The position numbers were made by a program, and so were the translations under genes. Under the pieces are notes generated by a model. It saw nothing but the letters and a program-made list of their open reading frames with translations. It was not told where the DNA came from and searched no databases. Positions 42,569-50,895 of a stretch of 64,000 bases of DNA are shown here, in pieces. Numbering within the stretch: position 1 is the first letter of the stretch; every line of letters starts with the position of its first letter. Origin of the DNA: a virus; the IMG/VR virus record IMGVR_UViG_3300007511_000001, positions 124,001 to 188,000 of that record; one strand, written 5' to 3'.

Positions 42569-44442
42569 TGCCTACAGTTTCTCAATTAACAGGAACGTCT
42601 GGTAGTGTAACTACTACACAAAGACAAAAATATCCTAACCCGTTTTTTGATCTGTCGAAGGATTATATTCCGTCTACAATTAAAAAACTGTTTAAGTACT
42701 GTAGAAGCTTTTTTTATAAGAACGAGTTTATAAATTCGGTTATCTATAAACTTGCTGAATATCCTATTACTGATTTTATCTACGAAAAGATAGAAAAGCA
42801 AGAAACCAAAGATCGTTATCGTGAGTTATTTGGGCATCATTTAAAATTAAAATCCTTGCTCATTGAAATTGGTCTTGATTACATGACCTTCGGTAACTGT
42901 TTTGTTTCTGCTAATATGGATTTTAAGAGATATCTTGGGTGTCACGGATGTGGAGAATGGTTTCCATTTAGAGAAGTAAAAAAAATAAAATTAAAACAAT
43001 GGAAATTCCACGGAACATGCCACAAGTGCAATAAAGAGGGATATTTTAAAGTAGATGATAAGGTAGATAAACACCCTAATAATCTTAATTTTATTAGATG
43101 GGCTCCTGAAAATATAGATGTACTATATGATCCGTTTACAGGAAAATCTAGATACTTTTATAATATAACTAAAAGAACCCAAGGCTTAATTCAAAAAAAT
43201 GAGCGATATACACTTGAGCATACCCCAATGCTGTTCATGAAAGCTCTAAAAGATAAAAAGAAAATTGAGCTAAATAAAGATAATCTATACCACTTTAAAC
43301 GCCACACCCTGGCAGAAGAAGATATGGGTTGGGGTAAACCCATGTTATTGCCAGCGCTATCTTTAATTTGGTACATGCAAACACTTCGTAGAGGAAACGA
43401 AGCCATTGCAGTAGAACACATTATTCCTATGCGAGCAATTTACCCAGCGGCGCAAGGAACAATGGATCCATATTCAGGAATGAATTTAGGAAAGTGGCGC
43501 AATAAAATTGAAGCTCAAATACTTAATTGGAGAAAAGACCCAAACCATGTTGGTATCTTCCCTATACCTATAGGCTATCAATCGCTTGGTGGGGACGCTA
43601 GAGCTCTTATGGTGACTCCTGAGCTTAAGTTCCTAGAAGAGAATATTATATCTTCACTAGGCGTACCTGTTGAATTTGTTAAAGGTGGGGCTAGCTGGAC
43701 TGGATCATCGATTTCATTAAGGATCGTAGAGAATCATTTCTTATCGTATAGAGAGCAACTTTTAGATTTTATAAACTATTTTGTAGTGCCAACTGTTAAA
43801 AAGTTTCTTGATTATCCAGATGTTGCTATTAAATTCAAACGCTTCAGAATGTCTGACGACAGCGAAAGCAAGCGTATTATGTTAGAACTTGCGCAACTGA
43901 ACAAGATTAGCGATAGTAAATTACTAGATGAATTTGGATATGATGTTACAGAAGATCTAGCTCAGCGTGAATTAGAAATTGTACATAAAAAAGATCTAAT
44001 GGGTAAAACTACTGAAGCCGAAGCAGAAGTACAACAAAGTGTACAGATATTAACAGCACGTTCTCAGGCTAGAGCGGAGTGGGCATTTAATGACGAGAAA
44101 CTTAAAATAGATGAAGAAATGTTCCAGGAAGAGCTAACTAAAGAAGGTTTACCAGAAGAAGCTGAGCCTTCAAAGCAAATTCATATGTTAGCTCTCAAAA
44201 TTTTCTCCTTACCAGAAGCGCAACAAATTAAAGTATTGCAAGAGCTGTTAACGCAGAAGCCAATAACCTTTAGTTTAGTGCGTAAAAGAATGGGTGCTAT
44301 ACAAGAGTTCATGATGGCTTCTATGCCACAAACTGTGGCAGCTGAGCAAGAAGCCGCCGCGCAAGATGTTAAACGTGAACAGATACAGGCTAAAAAAGTT
44401 AAACCGGAAAAACATACAGGCCAAAAAAGAGGTACTCCGTAA
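42568..44442 (+). CDS. Portal protein with zinc-ribbon insert
   Basis: 624 residues. Portal features are the N-terminal clip/wing pattern, EHIIPMRAIYPA, FLEENIISSLGVPVEFV and WTGSSISLRIVENHF before a long helix, then helical C-terminal crown region (Glu/Gln rich). It should form the dodecameric DNA channel. Unusual is a four-Cys ribbon at C125, C128, C151 and C154 inserted in the N-terminal third. Neither terminase nor capsid genes are in the window. Confidence 0.82.
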   Translation: MPTVSQLTGTSGSVTTTQRQKYPNPFFDLSKDYIPSTIKKLFKYCRSFFYKNEFINSVIYKLAEYPITDFIYEKIEKQETKDRYRELFGHHLKLKSLLIEIGLDYMTFGNCFVSANMDFKRYLGCHGCGEWFPFREVKKIKLKQWKFHGTCHKCNKEGYFKVDDKVDKHPNNLNFIRWAPENIDVLYDPFTGKSRYFYNITKRTQGLIQKNERYTLEHTPMLFMKALKDKKKIELNKDNLYHFKRHTLAEEDMGWGKPMLLPALSLIWYMQTLRRGNEAIAVEHIIPMRAIYPAAQGTMDPYSGMNLGKWRNKIEAQILNWRKDPNHVGIFPIPIGYQSLGGDARALMVTPELKFLEENIISSLGVPVEFVKGGASWTGSSISLRIVENHFLSYREQLLDFINYFVVPTVKKFLDYPDVAIKFKRFRMSDDSESKRIMLELAQLNKISDSKLLDEFGYDVTEDLAQRELEIVHKKDLMGKTTEAEAEVQQSVQILTARSQARAEWAFNDEKLKIDEEMFQEELTKEGLPEEAEPSKQIHMLALKIFSLPEAQQIKVLQELLTQKPITFSLVRKRMGAIQEFMMASMPQTVAAEQEAAAQDVKREQIQAKKVKPEKHTGQKRGTP

Positions 44443-44603
44443 TGGAAAAGTATGGTACTTATAGAGTCTTTAGGCATAAAGAAACTGGGGAAATTAAAAG
44501 ATACCCAGAAGCAGAAATGCGAGAAAGGGGTATAGAAAAAACAGCCGAGCTTTCTGAAGGTTGGGAAGAGTTAGAAGAGGAACCAGAAGATGTACAGAAA
44601 TAA
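44442..44603 (+). CDS. Small acidic hypothetical protein (53 aa)
   Basis: A 53-residue frame whose ATG overlaps the portal stop (TAATG) and whose end overlaps the protease start by 14 bases, so it fills the gap exactly. The product begins MEKYGTYRVFRHKETGEIKR and ends in a Glu-rich tail. The start resembles small phage KOW-like or zinc-free beta proteins, but no family is certain. Confidence 0.65.
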   Translation: MEKYGTYRVFRHKETGEIKRYPEAEMRERGIEKTAELSEGWEELEEEPEDVQK

Positions 44604-45627
44604 ACTTTTAATAAGTTTGCTCCTTATTTTCTTTATATCATGTTCTGCTTTTTCTCAAATAACATTCGAAGATCACATTCCACTAGCGCCCCCTTTACTT
44701 GAGACAAGCTGGCATCAGAAAGCGCCTTATAATCAGGCTTGTCCAGCAGACTCTAACGGTTATAGTGGTCATGTGCCTACGGGTTGCGTACCACTGGCAA
44801 TAGCGCAGGTAATGAACTATTATAAACTGCCGTTGATGGGTTATGGTACAGCCACTACTAACACCGTATACGGCGAACTAACTGCTGAAATAGGGCGTAC
44901 TCCTATAAGATGGAACGACACAAAGGGTATAGCAACTTTACTCTACCATGTAGGTATAAGTTATGGGGCTAACTACGGGCACGAGGGAATGGCCGGACAT
45001 CCCAATCCACGTGTTACTTCGACTAACATAGGATCCGTGCCTACGAATTGTTACACATACTGGAATTACCAGTATAATGTTAAGAACATTAACGAGGGGG
45101 CATATGATGATAGCACATGGCACGCTATGCTGCAAGAAGAACTCCTTAAAAAGAGGCCAGTTGTATATGGTGGCGGTGGTCACTCCTTTATTATAGATGG
45201 GTACGATCGCTCCTGGGATGGCACTCCTAAGTACCATGTAGTATGGGGAGCGGGGGGGTCGTGGGATGGTTGGTATACTCTAGACGACTTGACTCCCGGC
45301 CCGTTTGATTTTACCAATAATCAACATATGTTGCAAAACTTTTACCCCAGAGAAAAGTGTCTGCTATACCCGCATGATAATATTATAAATGTACCAGATA
45401 AAAATACCTTATTTATATGGAGAGATATAGGCGACCGATATACCTTACTGGTAAATGATTACCCAAGTTTTAGGATGCCTATTCTTAGAGTACAAGATTT
45501 AACTACACCCGTATACTTTACCAATTATCTAGAGCCAAATACCATTTACTATTGGAAAGTATATATTTACGGCGGGGATAATGAAGGCTGGTCAAGAATG
45601 CATACCTTTAAAACGGTGGAGCAATGA
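44590..45627 (+). CDS. Secreted C10 (streptopain-like) cysteine protease
   Basis: 345 residues. A signal peptide (about 1-22, ending SCSAFSQ) is followed at once by PLLETSWHQKAPYNQACP and GHVPTGCVPLAIAQVMNYY, giving the catalytic Cys at C66, and GGGGHSFIIDGYD with the catalytic His at H198, then WGAGGSWDGWYTLDDL, all C10 motifs. The C-terminal 90 residues look like an FN3 domain (LEPNTIYYWKVY). Unlike streptopain there is no long propeptide. Cells normally export such proteases; inside a phage virion operon it is odd. It may act in the host envelope, at lysis, or as a secreted factor benefiting the host (inference). Confidence 0.85.
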   Translation: MYRNKLLISLLLIFFISCSAFSQITFEDHIPLAPPLLETSWHQKAPYNQACPADSNGYSGHVPTGCVPLAIAQVMNYYKLPLMGYGTATTNTVYGELTAEIGRTPIRWNDTKGIATLLYHVGISYGANYGHEGMAGHPNPRVTSTNIGSVPTNCYTYWNYQYNVKNINEGAYDDSTWHAMLQEELLKKRPVVYGGGGHSFIIDGYDRSWDGTPKYHVVWGAGGSWDGWYTLDDLTPGPFDFTNNQHMLQNFYPREKCLLYPHDNIINVPDKNTLFIWRDIGDRYTLLVNDYPSFRMPILRVQDLTTPVYFTNYLEPNTIYYWKVYIYGGDNEGWSRMHTFKTVEQ

Positions 45628-45812
45628 TTGGCGATAATGTTGAAAAGAGGGTTGCATTCTTTAATCTGTCTAAACCAGAAGATAAAAAAGAATACGAAGA
45701 GATACTCAATGACCCCGAATGCGAGGTGGAGAAAGAACAGTTTAAATATTCTACCCCGTCTACTAAACAAGCTGAACCTTTGGTCACTGTTTGGTATAGA
45801 AAAAATAAATAA
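45624..45812 (+). CDS. Small charged hypothetical protein (62 aa)
   Basis: 62 residues, highly charged, ATGA overlap with the protease. It ends three bases before a strong terminator, so it is the last gene of the virion operon. No family recognised; the YRKNK end is basic. Confidence 0.55.
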   Translation: MIGDNVEKRVAFFNLSKPEDKKEYEEILNDPECEVEKEQFKYSTPSTKQAEPLVTVWYRKNK

Positions 45813-45815
45813 AAG

Positions 45816-45838
45816 AAGGAGCCACATGGCTCCTTTTT
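45816..45838 (+). terminator. Rho-independent terminator of the virion operon
   Basis: AAGGAGCC and GGCTCCTT form an eight-base stem with loop ACAT, followed by TTTTT and, on the other strand, an A-rich flank. It closes the rightward operon. Confidence 0.92.
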
Positions 45839-45857
45839 CAATACGCGGAATTCCATT

Positions 45858-45868
45858 TATCTTATACC
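45858..45868. promoter_or_regulatory. Recurrent intergenic motif, partial copy 3
   Basis: TATCTTATACC, 11 bases of the 15-bp motif, between two convergent terminators. A promoter here would read antisense in either direction, so this copy argues for another or additional role of the motif. Confidence 0.5.
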
Positions 45869-45880
45869 CTATTATAGCGT

Positions 45881-45909
45881 AAAAAAAGAGGGTACACGCG
45901 TACCCTCTT
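45881..45909 (-). terminator. Terminator of the leftward operon
   Basis: AGAGGGTAC and GTACCCTCT form a nine-base stem with a four-base loop; minus-strand RNA ends with seven Us. It lies 140 bases after the last leftward gene. Nothing else is seen in the 45910-46049 stretch, which is plain AT-rich DNA. Confidence 0.88.
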
Positions 45910-46049
45910 AAATCTTTTTATTATAAAATTCTATCTCAGGACTTCAGTGCAAATGCTGTGGAAACCCTTTTCTTTCGTCTTAACGACTCTTTTTCTAAAT
46001 ATTATCTTTATAATTTATATTTTGAGATATCATTATATAACGTAACTTA

Positions 46050-46412
46050 TCAATCAATCAAATCTATGAAAATTACAACTTCTATAAATCTTTCACCTTC
46101 TATGTAATTAAGTTCATAACAAGAATTTTTTGGTATTAAAGAATTTTTTGGTATTAAACCTGTTTCTATAAGCTCTTCGTACCATTTTATTATAGAATCT
46201 TCTGGCATTCCTTTATCTACTTCTACTAAGCCTGCTTTAGCTTTCACCCTAAGGCCTGTTTCGTCATCAATAAATATACATGCCTTCACTTTACCGATAG
46301 CGGGTATAAGTGATAGGTAGCTAGGAGGTATTACGTAATCTGTGCCCTTGTGATTTTTTAGATGGGTGGACAGCACATCATACATTTTTCTTAAGTCTGC
46401 AAATTGGTCCAT
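46050..46412 (-). CDS. Hypothetical protein
   Basis: 120 residues, mixed alpha/beta (YVIPPSYLSLIPAIGKV, then KACIFIDDETG). An 18-base tandem duplication inside the gene yields IPKNSLIPKNS. TAATG junction with the glycosyltransferase. No family recognised. Confidence 0.55.
   Translation of the reverse strand: MDQFADLRKMYDVLSTHLKNHKGTDYVIPPSYLSLIPAIGKVKACIFIDDETGLRVKAKAGLVEVDKGMPEDSIIKWYEELIETGLIPKNSLIPKNSCYELNYIEGERFIEVVIFIDLID
46122..46157 (-). repeat. 18-bp tandem duplication inside a gene
   Basis: Two perfect copies of an 18-base unit in frame (46122-46139 and 46140-46157), adding six residues. Looks like a recent slippage event. Confidence 0.85.
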
Positions 46413-47782
46413 TATACATATTTCCTAATTATGGTTAATAACTTATCTCTCTTGTCTTGCCAGTCAAAATCTTTTTTCATCCTGTCAAGCGCTGGTTGAT
46501 TTCTAATTTTCTTTCTACCATTAGCCACCCAAGCTTCATAGTGCTCTGTTAAAGTATCTATTAACTTAGGCATGCTTACCACAGGTCTCATATGGCCATT
46601 ATCCATTGCCATTGAGAAAATGCCTGCATTATCTACAAAAGATCCTGGAGGACCCAAGATCTCTCTCATAACGGAATTTTTAGGAGCTATTGTGGTTGTA
46701 GCTGTAGCCGAAGCTTCACCTAAAGAAAATCCAAACCCTTCACCTATTGCCGTTGTAAGATTGATGTCAGCCATATTATAAAGCTCATTTAGCTCTTGTT
46801 CGCTAAGCGGTTTAGAGTACGGTGATTCTTTTCTTAACAATAGGTTAACCCCTACTTCTGGTTGTAACCACCCGGCATTAGAAGCCGATGCAGTTAAAAG
46901 ACATCCTGGTGGAGGACCCATCATCATTTCATGGTTAGCTGCATGTATGTAAATACCTATGTCAAAAGTTCCTGGTACTACATCAGCTATATCTTCTGGA
47001 CCACACCCGTTCAGGGAGCACTTATGTTCATTTATTGGGTAGTAGAACCCACAATTACATTTATTATACCCATAAAACAGCATTGAGGTAGCAGTCAACG
47101 TTAATAGCATTTGTTTTCTTGGTTGGAATCTATTGTTGTTTATAATCATAAACTTATCATCCCAGCCATGTTTTTTGCGTAATTCTTCTACAGTGTTTTC
47201 TGGTAGCGGGTGGAAAGCTTTAAAATCTATACCGTGAGCCAACGTATGAATTTCTTTTTGGCCCGATACAGGAATAGCTGCTCTTATTTCATCTGCTGCC
47301 CAATCTGTATATGTAATTACTTCTTGTACCATATCAAAAATCTGTTCAGATTCTTTTACTTTGCCCTTTTGAAAAAGAGTGTTCCATGCCTTATTATAAG
47401 GATGTCCATCTACAGGAAAATAAGTGATTACTGGTACATTGATATCGTTCTGCCGTACTACTTTTATAGCATTCTCTATATTAAAAATATCTTGGAATAA
47501 GATAATCAGATCTGCTTTAAAGTCTTTCATAATGTGAGGCAGTTTTTTGTACCCGAAAGGATCACCTTGGTCAATGCCGTAGATAAACCATTTAGTAGTA
47601 TCGTATCTTTTTAGACCATGTTCGTTTATTCCCAGAAATCCTACTTCATATTTTTTGTGTAGTTCTGAAAATAGGTTCTTAGATACAATACCAAAGCCGG
47701 TGGGTACATTAGGAGAGTCTCCCCAAATTAATACTCGTTTCTTAGTTTTCTGTACTGCTTTCGGTGTTTTAGTTTTTGCCAT
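46412..47782 (-). CDS. GT4-type glycosyltransferase with Cys-rich insert
   Basis: 456 residues in the GT-B fold. The start VLIWGDSPNVPTGFGIV is the N-lobe loop; RFQPRKQ and AIGEGFGFSLGEASA (near residue 345) are the C-lobe donor-binding segments with the E-x7-E pattern of GT4. A Cys cluster (CNCGFYYPINEHKCSLNGC) is inserted in the C-lobe at about residues 247-265. Acceptor is unknown: DNA base, virion or cell-surface sugar are all possible. AGGAAG precedes the ATG. Confidence 0.8.
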   Translation of the reverse strand: MAKTKTPKAVQKTKKRVLIWGDSPNVPTGFGIVSKNLFSELHKKYEVGFLGINEHGLKRYDTTKWFIYGIDQGDPFGYKKLPHIMKDFKADLIILFQDIFNIENAIKVVRQNDINVPVITYFPVDGHPYNKAWNTLFQKGKVKESEQIFDMVQEVITYTDWAADEIRAAIPVSGQKEIHTLAHGIDFKAFHPLPENTVEELRKKHGWDDKFMIINNNRFQPRKQMLLTLTATSMLFYGYNKCNCGFYYPINEHKCSLNGCGPEDIADVVPGTFDIGIYIHAANHEMMMGPPPGCLLTASASNAGWLQPEVGVNLLLRKESPYSKPLSEQELNELYNMADINLTTAIGEGFGFSLGEASATATTTIAPKNSVMREILGPPGSFVDNAGIFSMAMDNGHMRPVVSMPKLIDTLTEHYEAWVANGRKKIRNQPALDRMKKDFDWQDKRDKLLTIIRKYV

Positions 47783-47975
47783 CTTCTTCCTTTATATTAA
47801 AATATTCATTTATTAATTTTAAATATTCTTTGCTAGTTATTCTCTGTCCTATATTGATTAGTTCATCTGGCAGATCTAGCATATCATCTCCACTATTAAT
47901 TGTATAATTAATTAGCTGATTTGTCAATAAGAGCACGCCGTCTATTGAGTCTAAGATGGCGGATAATTTTGCCAT
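47769..47975 (-). CDS. Small helical protein next to retron RT
   Basis: 68 residues, acidic, helical (DSIDGVLLLTNQLINY at residues 9-24). AGAGGCC before the ATG. It begins eight bases after the RT stop in the same direction and overlaps the glycosyltransferase start. As the only gene directly following the RT it is a candidate accessory of the retron, but it resembles no known retron effector. Confidence 0.55.
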   Translation of the reverse strand: MAKLSAILDSIDGVLLLTNQLINYTINSGDDMLDLPDELINIGQRITSKEYLKLINEYFNIKEEDGKN

Positions 47976-47982
47976 AGGCCTC

Positions 47983-48813
47983 TCATGTGTTAATTTGTAT
48001 CCCTTCTAATTGCTTCTCTAACTTTTCGCCATGTAATGGATTAAGCTGTTTAATCCAGGCTACTTTTCCACTTAACACTTGATGTTCTTTTTTACTGATT
48101 GTCTTACCTTCTAGATTATGTAGCTGCGCTCTTAAATTTCGTCTTTTTGTACGTGATATGTTGGGCTTTTCATTTACTACTACGCCCGTGACAGACATTC
48201 TTTTATGTTGCCTTTGTACCTTAATTTTCTTTTGGTTTAACTTAAAGCCGTTTAGTTCTAATAGTTTCTTAATAACTGGGATGATCTTAGGAAGATCCAT
48301 ATTAGTTTTTGACGAGCATACTATATCATCTGCGTATCTCGTTATAACACAATCAAAATCGTGCTGTAGTTCTTGTAATTTTTTATCCACTCCTAACAGG
48401 ATTAGATTCCCGATGGCGGGGGAAGTACATGCTCCTTGTGGACAATGCCCTTTGTATGTTACCATTTTTACTAGATCATCTATATCGTTCTTCGTACTAA
48501 CCTTCTTGAGTGATAATAGGTATTCAAAAAGTCTTTTTACTTTAGCCTCCGTCAAAGAAGGAAAGAAATCTTTAATATCTAATTTTACTAATATTTTTGC
48601 GCCCACGTGATACTTCGCGTTGGATAGCGGACTTCTATTTTTAATGAAACCGTGCGCTATGGGGTGGGCTGAAAATTTGTATAGGAAATTATATAATATA
48701 TCATATTGCATTTTTGCTGTTTCTTCATCCGGGGCATTAATCTCTCTATGCCCTCCTCTTCGTTTTGGAATCCGAAACGTTTTATAATTTATAGCGGACA
48801 AATCAATCTTCAT
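47983..48813 (-). CDS. Retron-type reverse transcriptase
   Basis: 276 residues, a normal retron RT size. The RT core is complete: LDIKDFF (motif A, D79 and D82), PQGACTSP at 125-132 (motif B), YADD at 160-163 (motif C). Both retron hallmarks are present: NAKYH at 65-69 (NAxxH) and VTG at 208-210 followed by VVVNEKPNIS. AGGAG lies four bases before the ATG. Upstream in the same strand is a structured RNA with retron a1/a2 pairing. The enzyme should make msDNA, a branched RNA-DNA. It lacks group II intron maturase/endonuclease domains and the DGR-type motif. Confidence 0.93.
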   Translation of the reverse strand: MKIDLSAINYKTFRIPKRRGGHREINAPDEETAKMQYDILYNFLYKFSAHPIAHGFIKNRSPLSNAKYHVGAKILVKLDIKDFFPSLTEAKVKRLFEYLLSLKKVSTKNDIDDLVKMVTYKGHCPQGACTSPAIGNLILLGVDKKLQELQHDFDCVITRYADDIVCSSKTNMDLPKIIPVIKKLLELNGFKLNQKKIKVQRQHKRMSVTGVVVNEKPNISRTKRRNLRAQLHNLEGKTISKKEHQVLSGKVAWIKQLNPLHGEKLEKQLEGIQINT

Positions 48814-48833
48814 ATTACTCCTAGTTTTACTTG

Positions 48834-48953
48834 GGGCCGAGTCTTTTTGTTACGGCCCGCGAGCGTAAACGTGCCCAGTTGGTGGGCCCGTTTATCAGCT
48901 TGTTAACTTTTTAGCCACCCCCTAAGGTAGGCGGCTAACTATTAATTTACTTA
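48834..48953 (-). other. Structured leader of the RT gene
   Basis: Between the retron RNA and the RT start, minus-strand RNA can form three hairpins: a nine-base stem starting UUAGCCGCC (one G-U pair, 48911-48938), an AAACG...CGUUU stem with a GCCCA/UGGGC extension (48867-48893), and GGGCCG/CGGCCC (48834-48858). None has a U-run, so they are not simple terminators. They may protect the RNA or control RT translation. Confidence 0.6.
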
Positions 48954-48955
48954 TT

Positions 48956-49287
48956 AAGACGTTACGTCTCATCTACTTTGAATTCTAAAACTATCCTTTA
49001 TACTTGTTGTAAGCACTATATACGTTCATCTACTGATCGCGGAATTGAATCCATACGGAGCGAAGCACTCCATTGATTCGCTATAAAGGAGGAGTTGCAC
49101 TAAATATTTTACTTGTAATTCTTTAGGGAATTAGCACTTGGGGGCCAGGATCCCAGGTAGCTTTACTTGTGAATGCTAAAAAGTTTAGGTGATAACGCTT
49201 TAGCATGAACTAGTTTGTTACCCGGGATCCTGGCTATCGTGCCTTCTTATGTCGTGGACTTTGTGCTAGAAAAGACGTAACATCTTT
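48956..49287 (-). ncRNA. Retron msr-msd RNA
   Basis: The ends pair: a1 (49273-49286) with a2 (48956-48969) gives 14 continuous pairs including one U-G pair that exists only in minus-strand RNA. Six bases after a1 comes UAGC, the conserved branch context; the branching G is opposite 49266. Inside, a long hairpin pairs 49144-49154 with 49224-49234 (11 perfect pairs), extended by GGUA/UACC and an inner eight-base stem (49173-49180 with 49199-49206). Smaller hairpins lie at 49116-49133 and 49047-49079. At 332 bases it is longer than most known retron RNAs. msr/msd border cannot be read. Confidence 0.82.
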
Positions 49288-49308
49288 TATGGATGGATTC
49301 TAAAATAT

Positions 49309-50895
49309 TTAGTTAAGGGTTTGGAATATGTTTAGCATTACCTCTTTTTCAGTGCCCTTGTCGTTAATATCTGATAGTTTTGTTACCATCCTAGATATTT
49401 GATTAAGCGTCTGTGAGGAATAATACCCAGAGTCCATTAGTATTGCTAATACTTGAACTTTTTTCTCTTTGCACCATTTATTGAATTTGTCTACAAAATC
49501 ATTGGTCAGCGGGGCTTCGCCGTCTGTGATAAATACAATATCAGCTTTTGAGAATTCTGGCTTGTTATCTATATATTCCATTGCTAACTTTAAAGGTGGT
49601 TCGAAATTTGTGCCACCATTTATAAACTTTTCTGCCATTGCAATTGTTTTCTCGATATCTGGCGGCGAGTTTTTTGGAAAATCATGCACCGGCAACTGGC
49701 GCGGGCTGTATTCGCCTGAGTAGTGGATCACAAGGAAGTCTCTGTTTTCTCGTTGAGCCGTATCCAACAATGCTAATGCTACTGCTTTTGCCCAGTATTC
49801 TAACTGCCCACCCATGCTGCCAGATTCATCAATGCAGCATATGATTGGGCCTTTTGATTTTTTAGCATGTCCGGATAAGGCATATTGTAATAATTTTCCA
49901 TCTACTAAATCTGCCTTAAACATTAGTCTACGCAACTTATTACTGCTAGAGAGATTACTTAACTCGGAAGGAACTATTCTAGATAAATCGCTGCCGCGTT
50001 CTACGGAATATACTTCTTCGCTTCCTCGTTTGATTTTTTCTTTTCCTATCTTAGTCGCGATCATTTTTAAACGACCGGCTATTTTAGCTATTTCTGTTAA
50101 CTTGTAGCTATTCTTAATTTTGTTCAGCATATTCATTTGCTGTCTATAATTTAAGGACTGGCCACCATCTCCGCCACCCAATCCCCACTGGGACAACGTA
50201 TCCTTGGTATCAGCGGTTATACGAACGGTTTCGTTCATGATTTTATTCATAGCTGGGGTAAGTTTTTTCTTATCCCAATTTTTTAGGTCTTTGTAGGCAT
50301 CTTCTAGCTGTTTTCTGGCTTCGTCCATTTTTATCTTGGCGTTAGCTTTTGCAGTGTCGTTGCCTTCTTCTCCTTCTTCTGATTCATCTTCAGCTTCCGC
50401 TGCAGCCTGTGCTTCTTCTTCCGCTTCTTTCATGTCTTTGGCGGCTTGCTCCGCAGCCTCGTTAAACGCTTTCTGTTGCTCTTTTAGCCCTTTTGCTAGT
50501 TCGAGAGCTTTTTCACCAAAAGTTTCTGTTGCCACTGCCGTAGCCAAAGGGTCCATTCTTGTTATTGCTCTCAGCTCTTTGTATTTAGCTGACTCAGTTA
50601 TGTGTTCCATAACCATTCTGTTAAGCAAGTACTCATGATCCATTTCGTACTCTGGTCTCAGCTTTGCGTGGTATCTATACAATGAAGAATATACGTCTTG
50701 ATATAGCGGTGTGAAGTTTTCATATTCTTGCTGCCCGCGTACTTGTAATTCGTTTATTTTAGGAGCATCCGCCTTTAATTGCTCGAAGTTAGATATATCG
50801 AATGCGTCGTTGTAGATAGTATGCTTATAATTAAAAAGGGGATCGGTAAATGATCCCCTTTTCTTCGATAATATACTATTGTCTACTTTTTTCAT
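49309..50895 (-). CDS. VWA-domain protein (ViaA/CoxE-like)
   Basis: 528 residues. The N-terminal 340 residues are helical with an Ala/Glu-rich coiled part (about 140-200). The C-terminal VWA domain begins IICCIDESGSMGG near residue 354, giving the metal-binding DxSxS, with a later FITDGEAP as the acidic metal ligand. N-terminal helices plus C-terminal VWA is the ViaA layout. It overlaps the MoxR ATPase by four bases (ATGA), the standard RavA-ViaA type pair, thought to act as a chaperone-like complex. Ends 22 bases before the retron RNA start. Confidence 0.85.
   Translation of the reverse strand: MKKVDNSILSKKRGSFTDPLFNYKHTIYNDAFDISNFEQLKADAPKINELQVRGQQEYENFTPLYQDVYSSLYRYHAKLRPEYEMDHEYLLNRMVMEHITESAKYKELRAITRMDPLATAVATETFGEKALELAKGLKEQQKAFNEAAEQAAKDMKEAEEEAQAAAEAEDESEEGEEGNDTAKANAKIKMDEARKQLEDAYKDLKNWDKKKLTPAMNKIMNETVRITADTKDTLSQWGLGGGDGGQSLNYRQQMNMLNKIKNSYKLTEIAKIAGRLKMIATKIGKEKIKRGSEEVYSVERGSDLSRIVPSELSNLSSSNKLRRLMFKADLVDGKLLQYALSGHAKKSKGPIICCIDESGSMGGQLEYWAKAVALALLDTAQRENRDFLVIHYSGEYSPRQLPVHDFPKNSPPDIEKTIAMAEKFINGGTNFEPPLKLAMEYIDNKPEFSKADIVFITDGEAPLTNDFVDKFNKWCKEKKVQVLAILMDSGYYSSQTLNQISRMVTKLSDINDKGTEKEVMLNIFQTLN

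Noticed and set aside
45910-46049. tRNA or small RNA gene in the gap between convergent operons
   Set aside because: No cloverleaf, no T-loop motif and no stable fold beyond the two terminators were seen.
47983-48813. RT as part of a diversity-generating retroelement
   Set aside because: Motif B is PQGACTSP rather than the DGR form, NAxxH and VTG are retron signs, and I saw no template/variable repeat pair with A-specific changes near it or in the fibre genes.
48911-48938. Hairpin in the RT leader as a terminator
   Set aside because: On the minus strand no U-run follows it, and the plus strand has its T-run on the wrong side.
47983-49287. RT and structured RNA as a group II intron
   Set aside because: No maturase or HNH domain follows the RT, the protein is too short, and the RNA shows the retron a1/a2 stem but no domain V-like hairpin.
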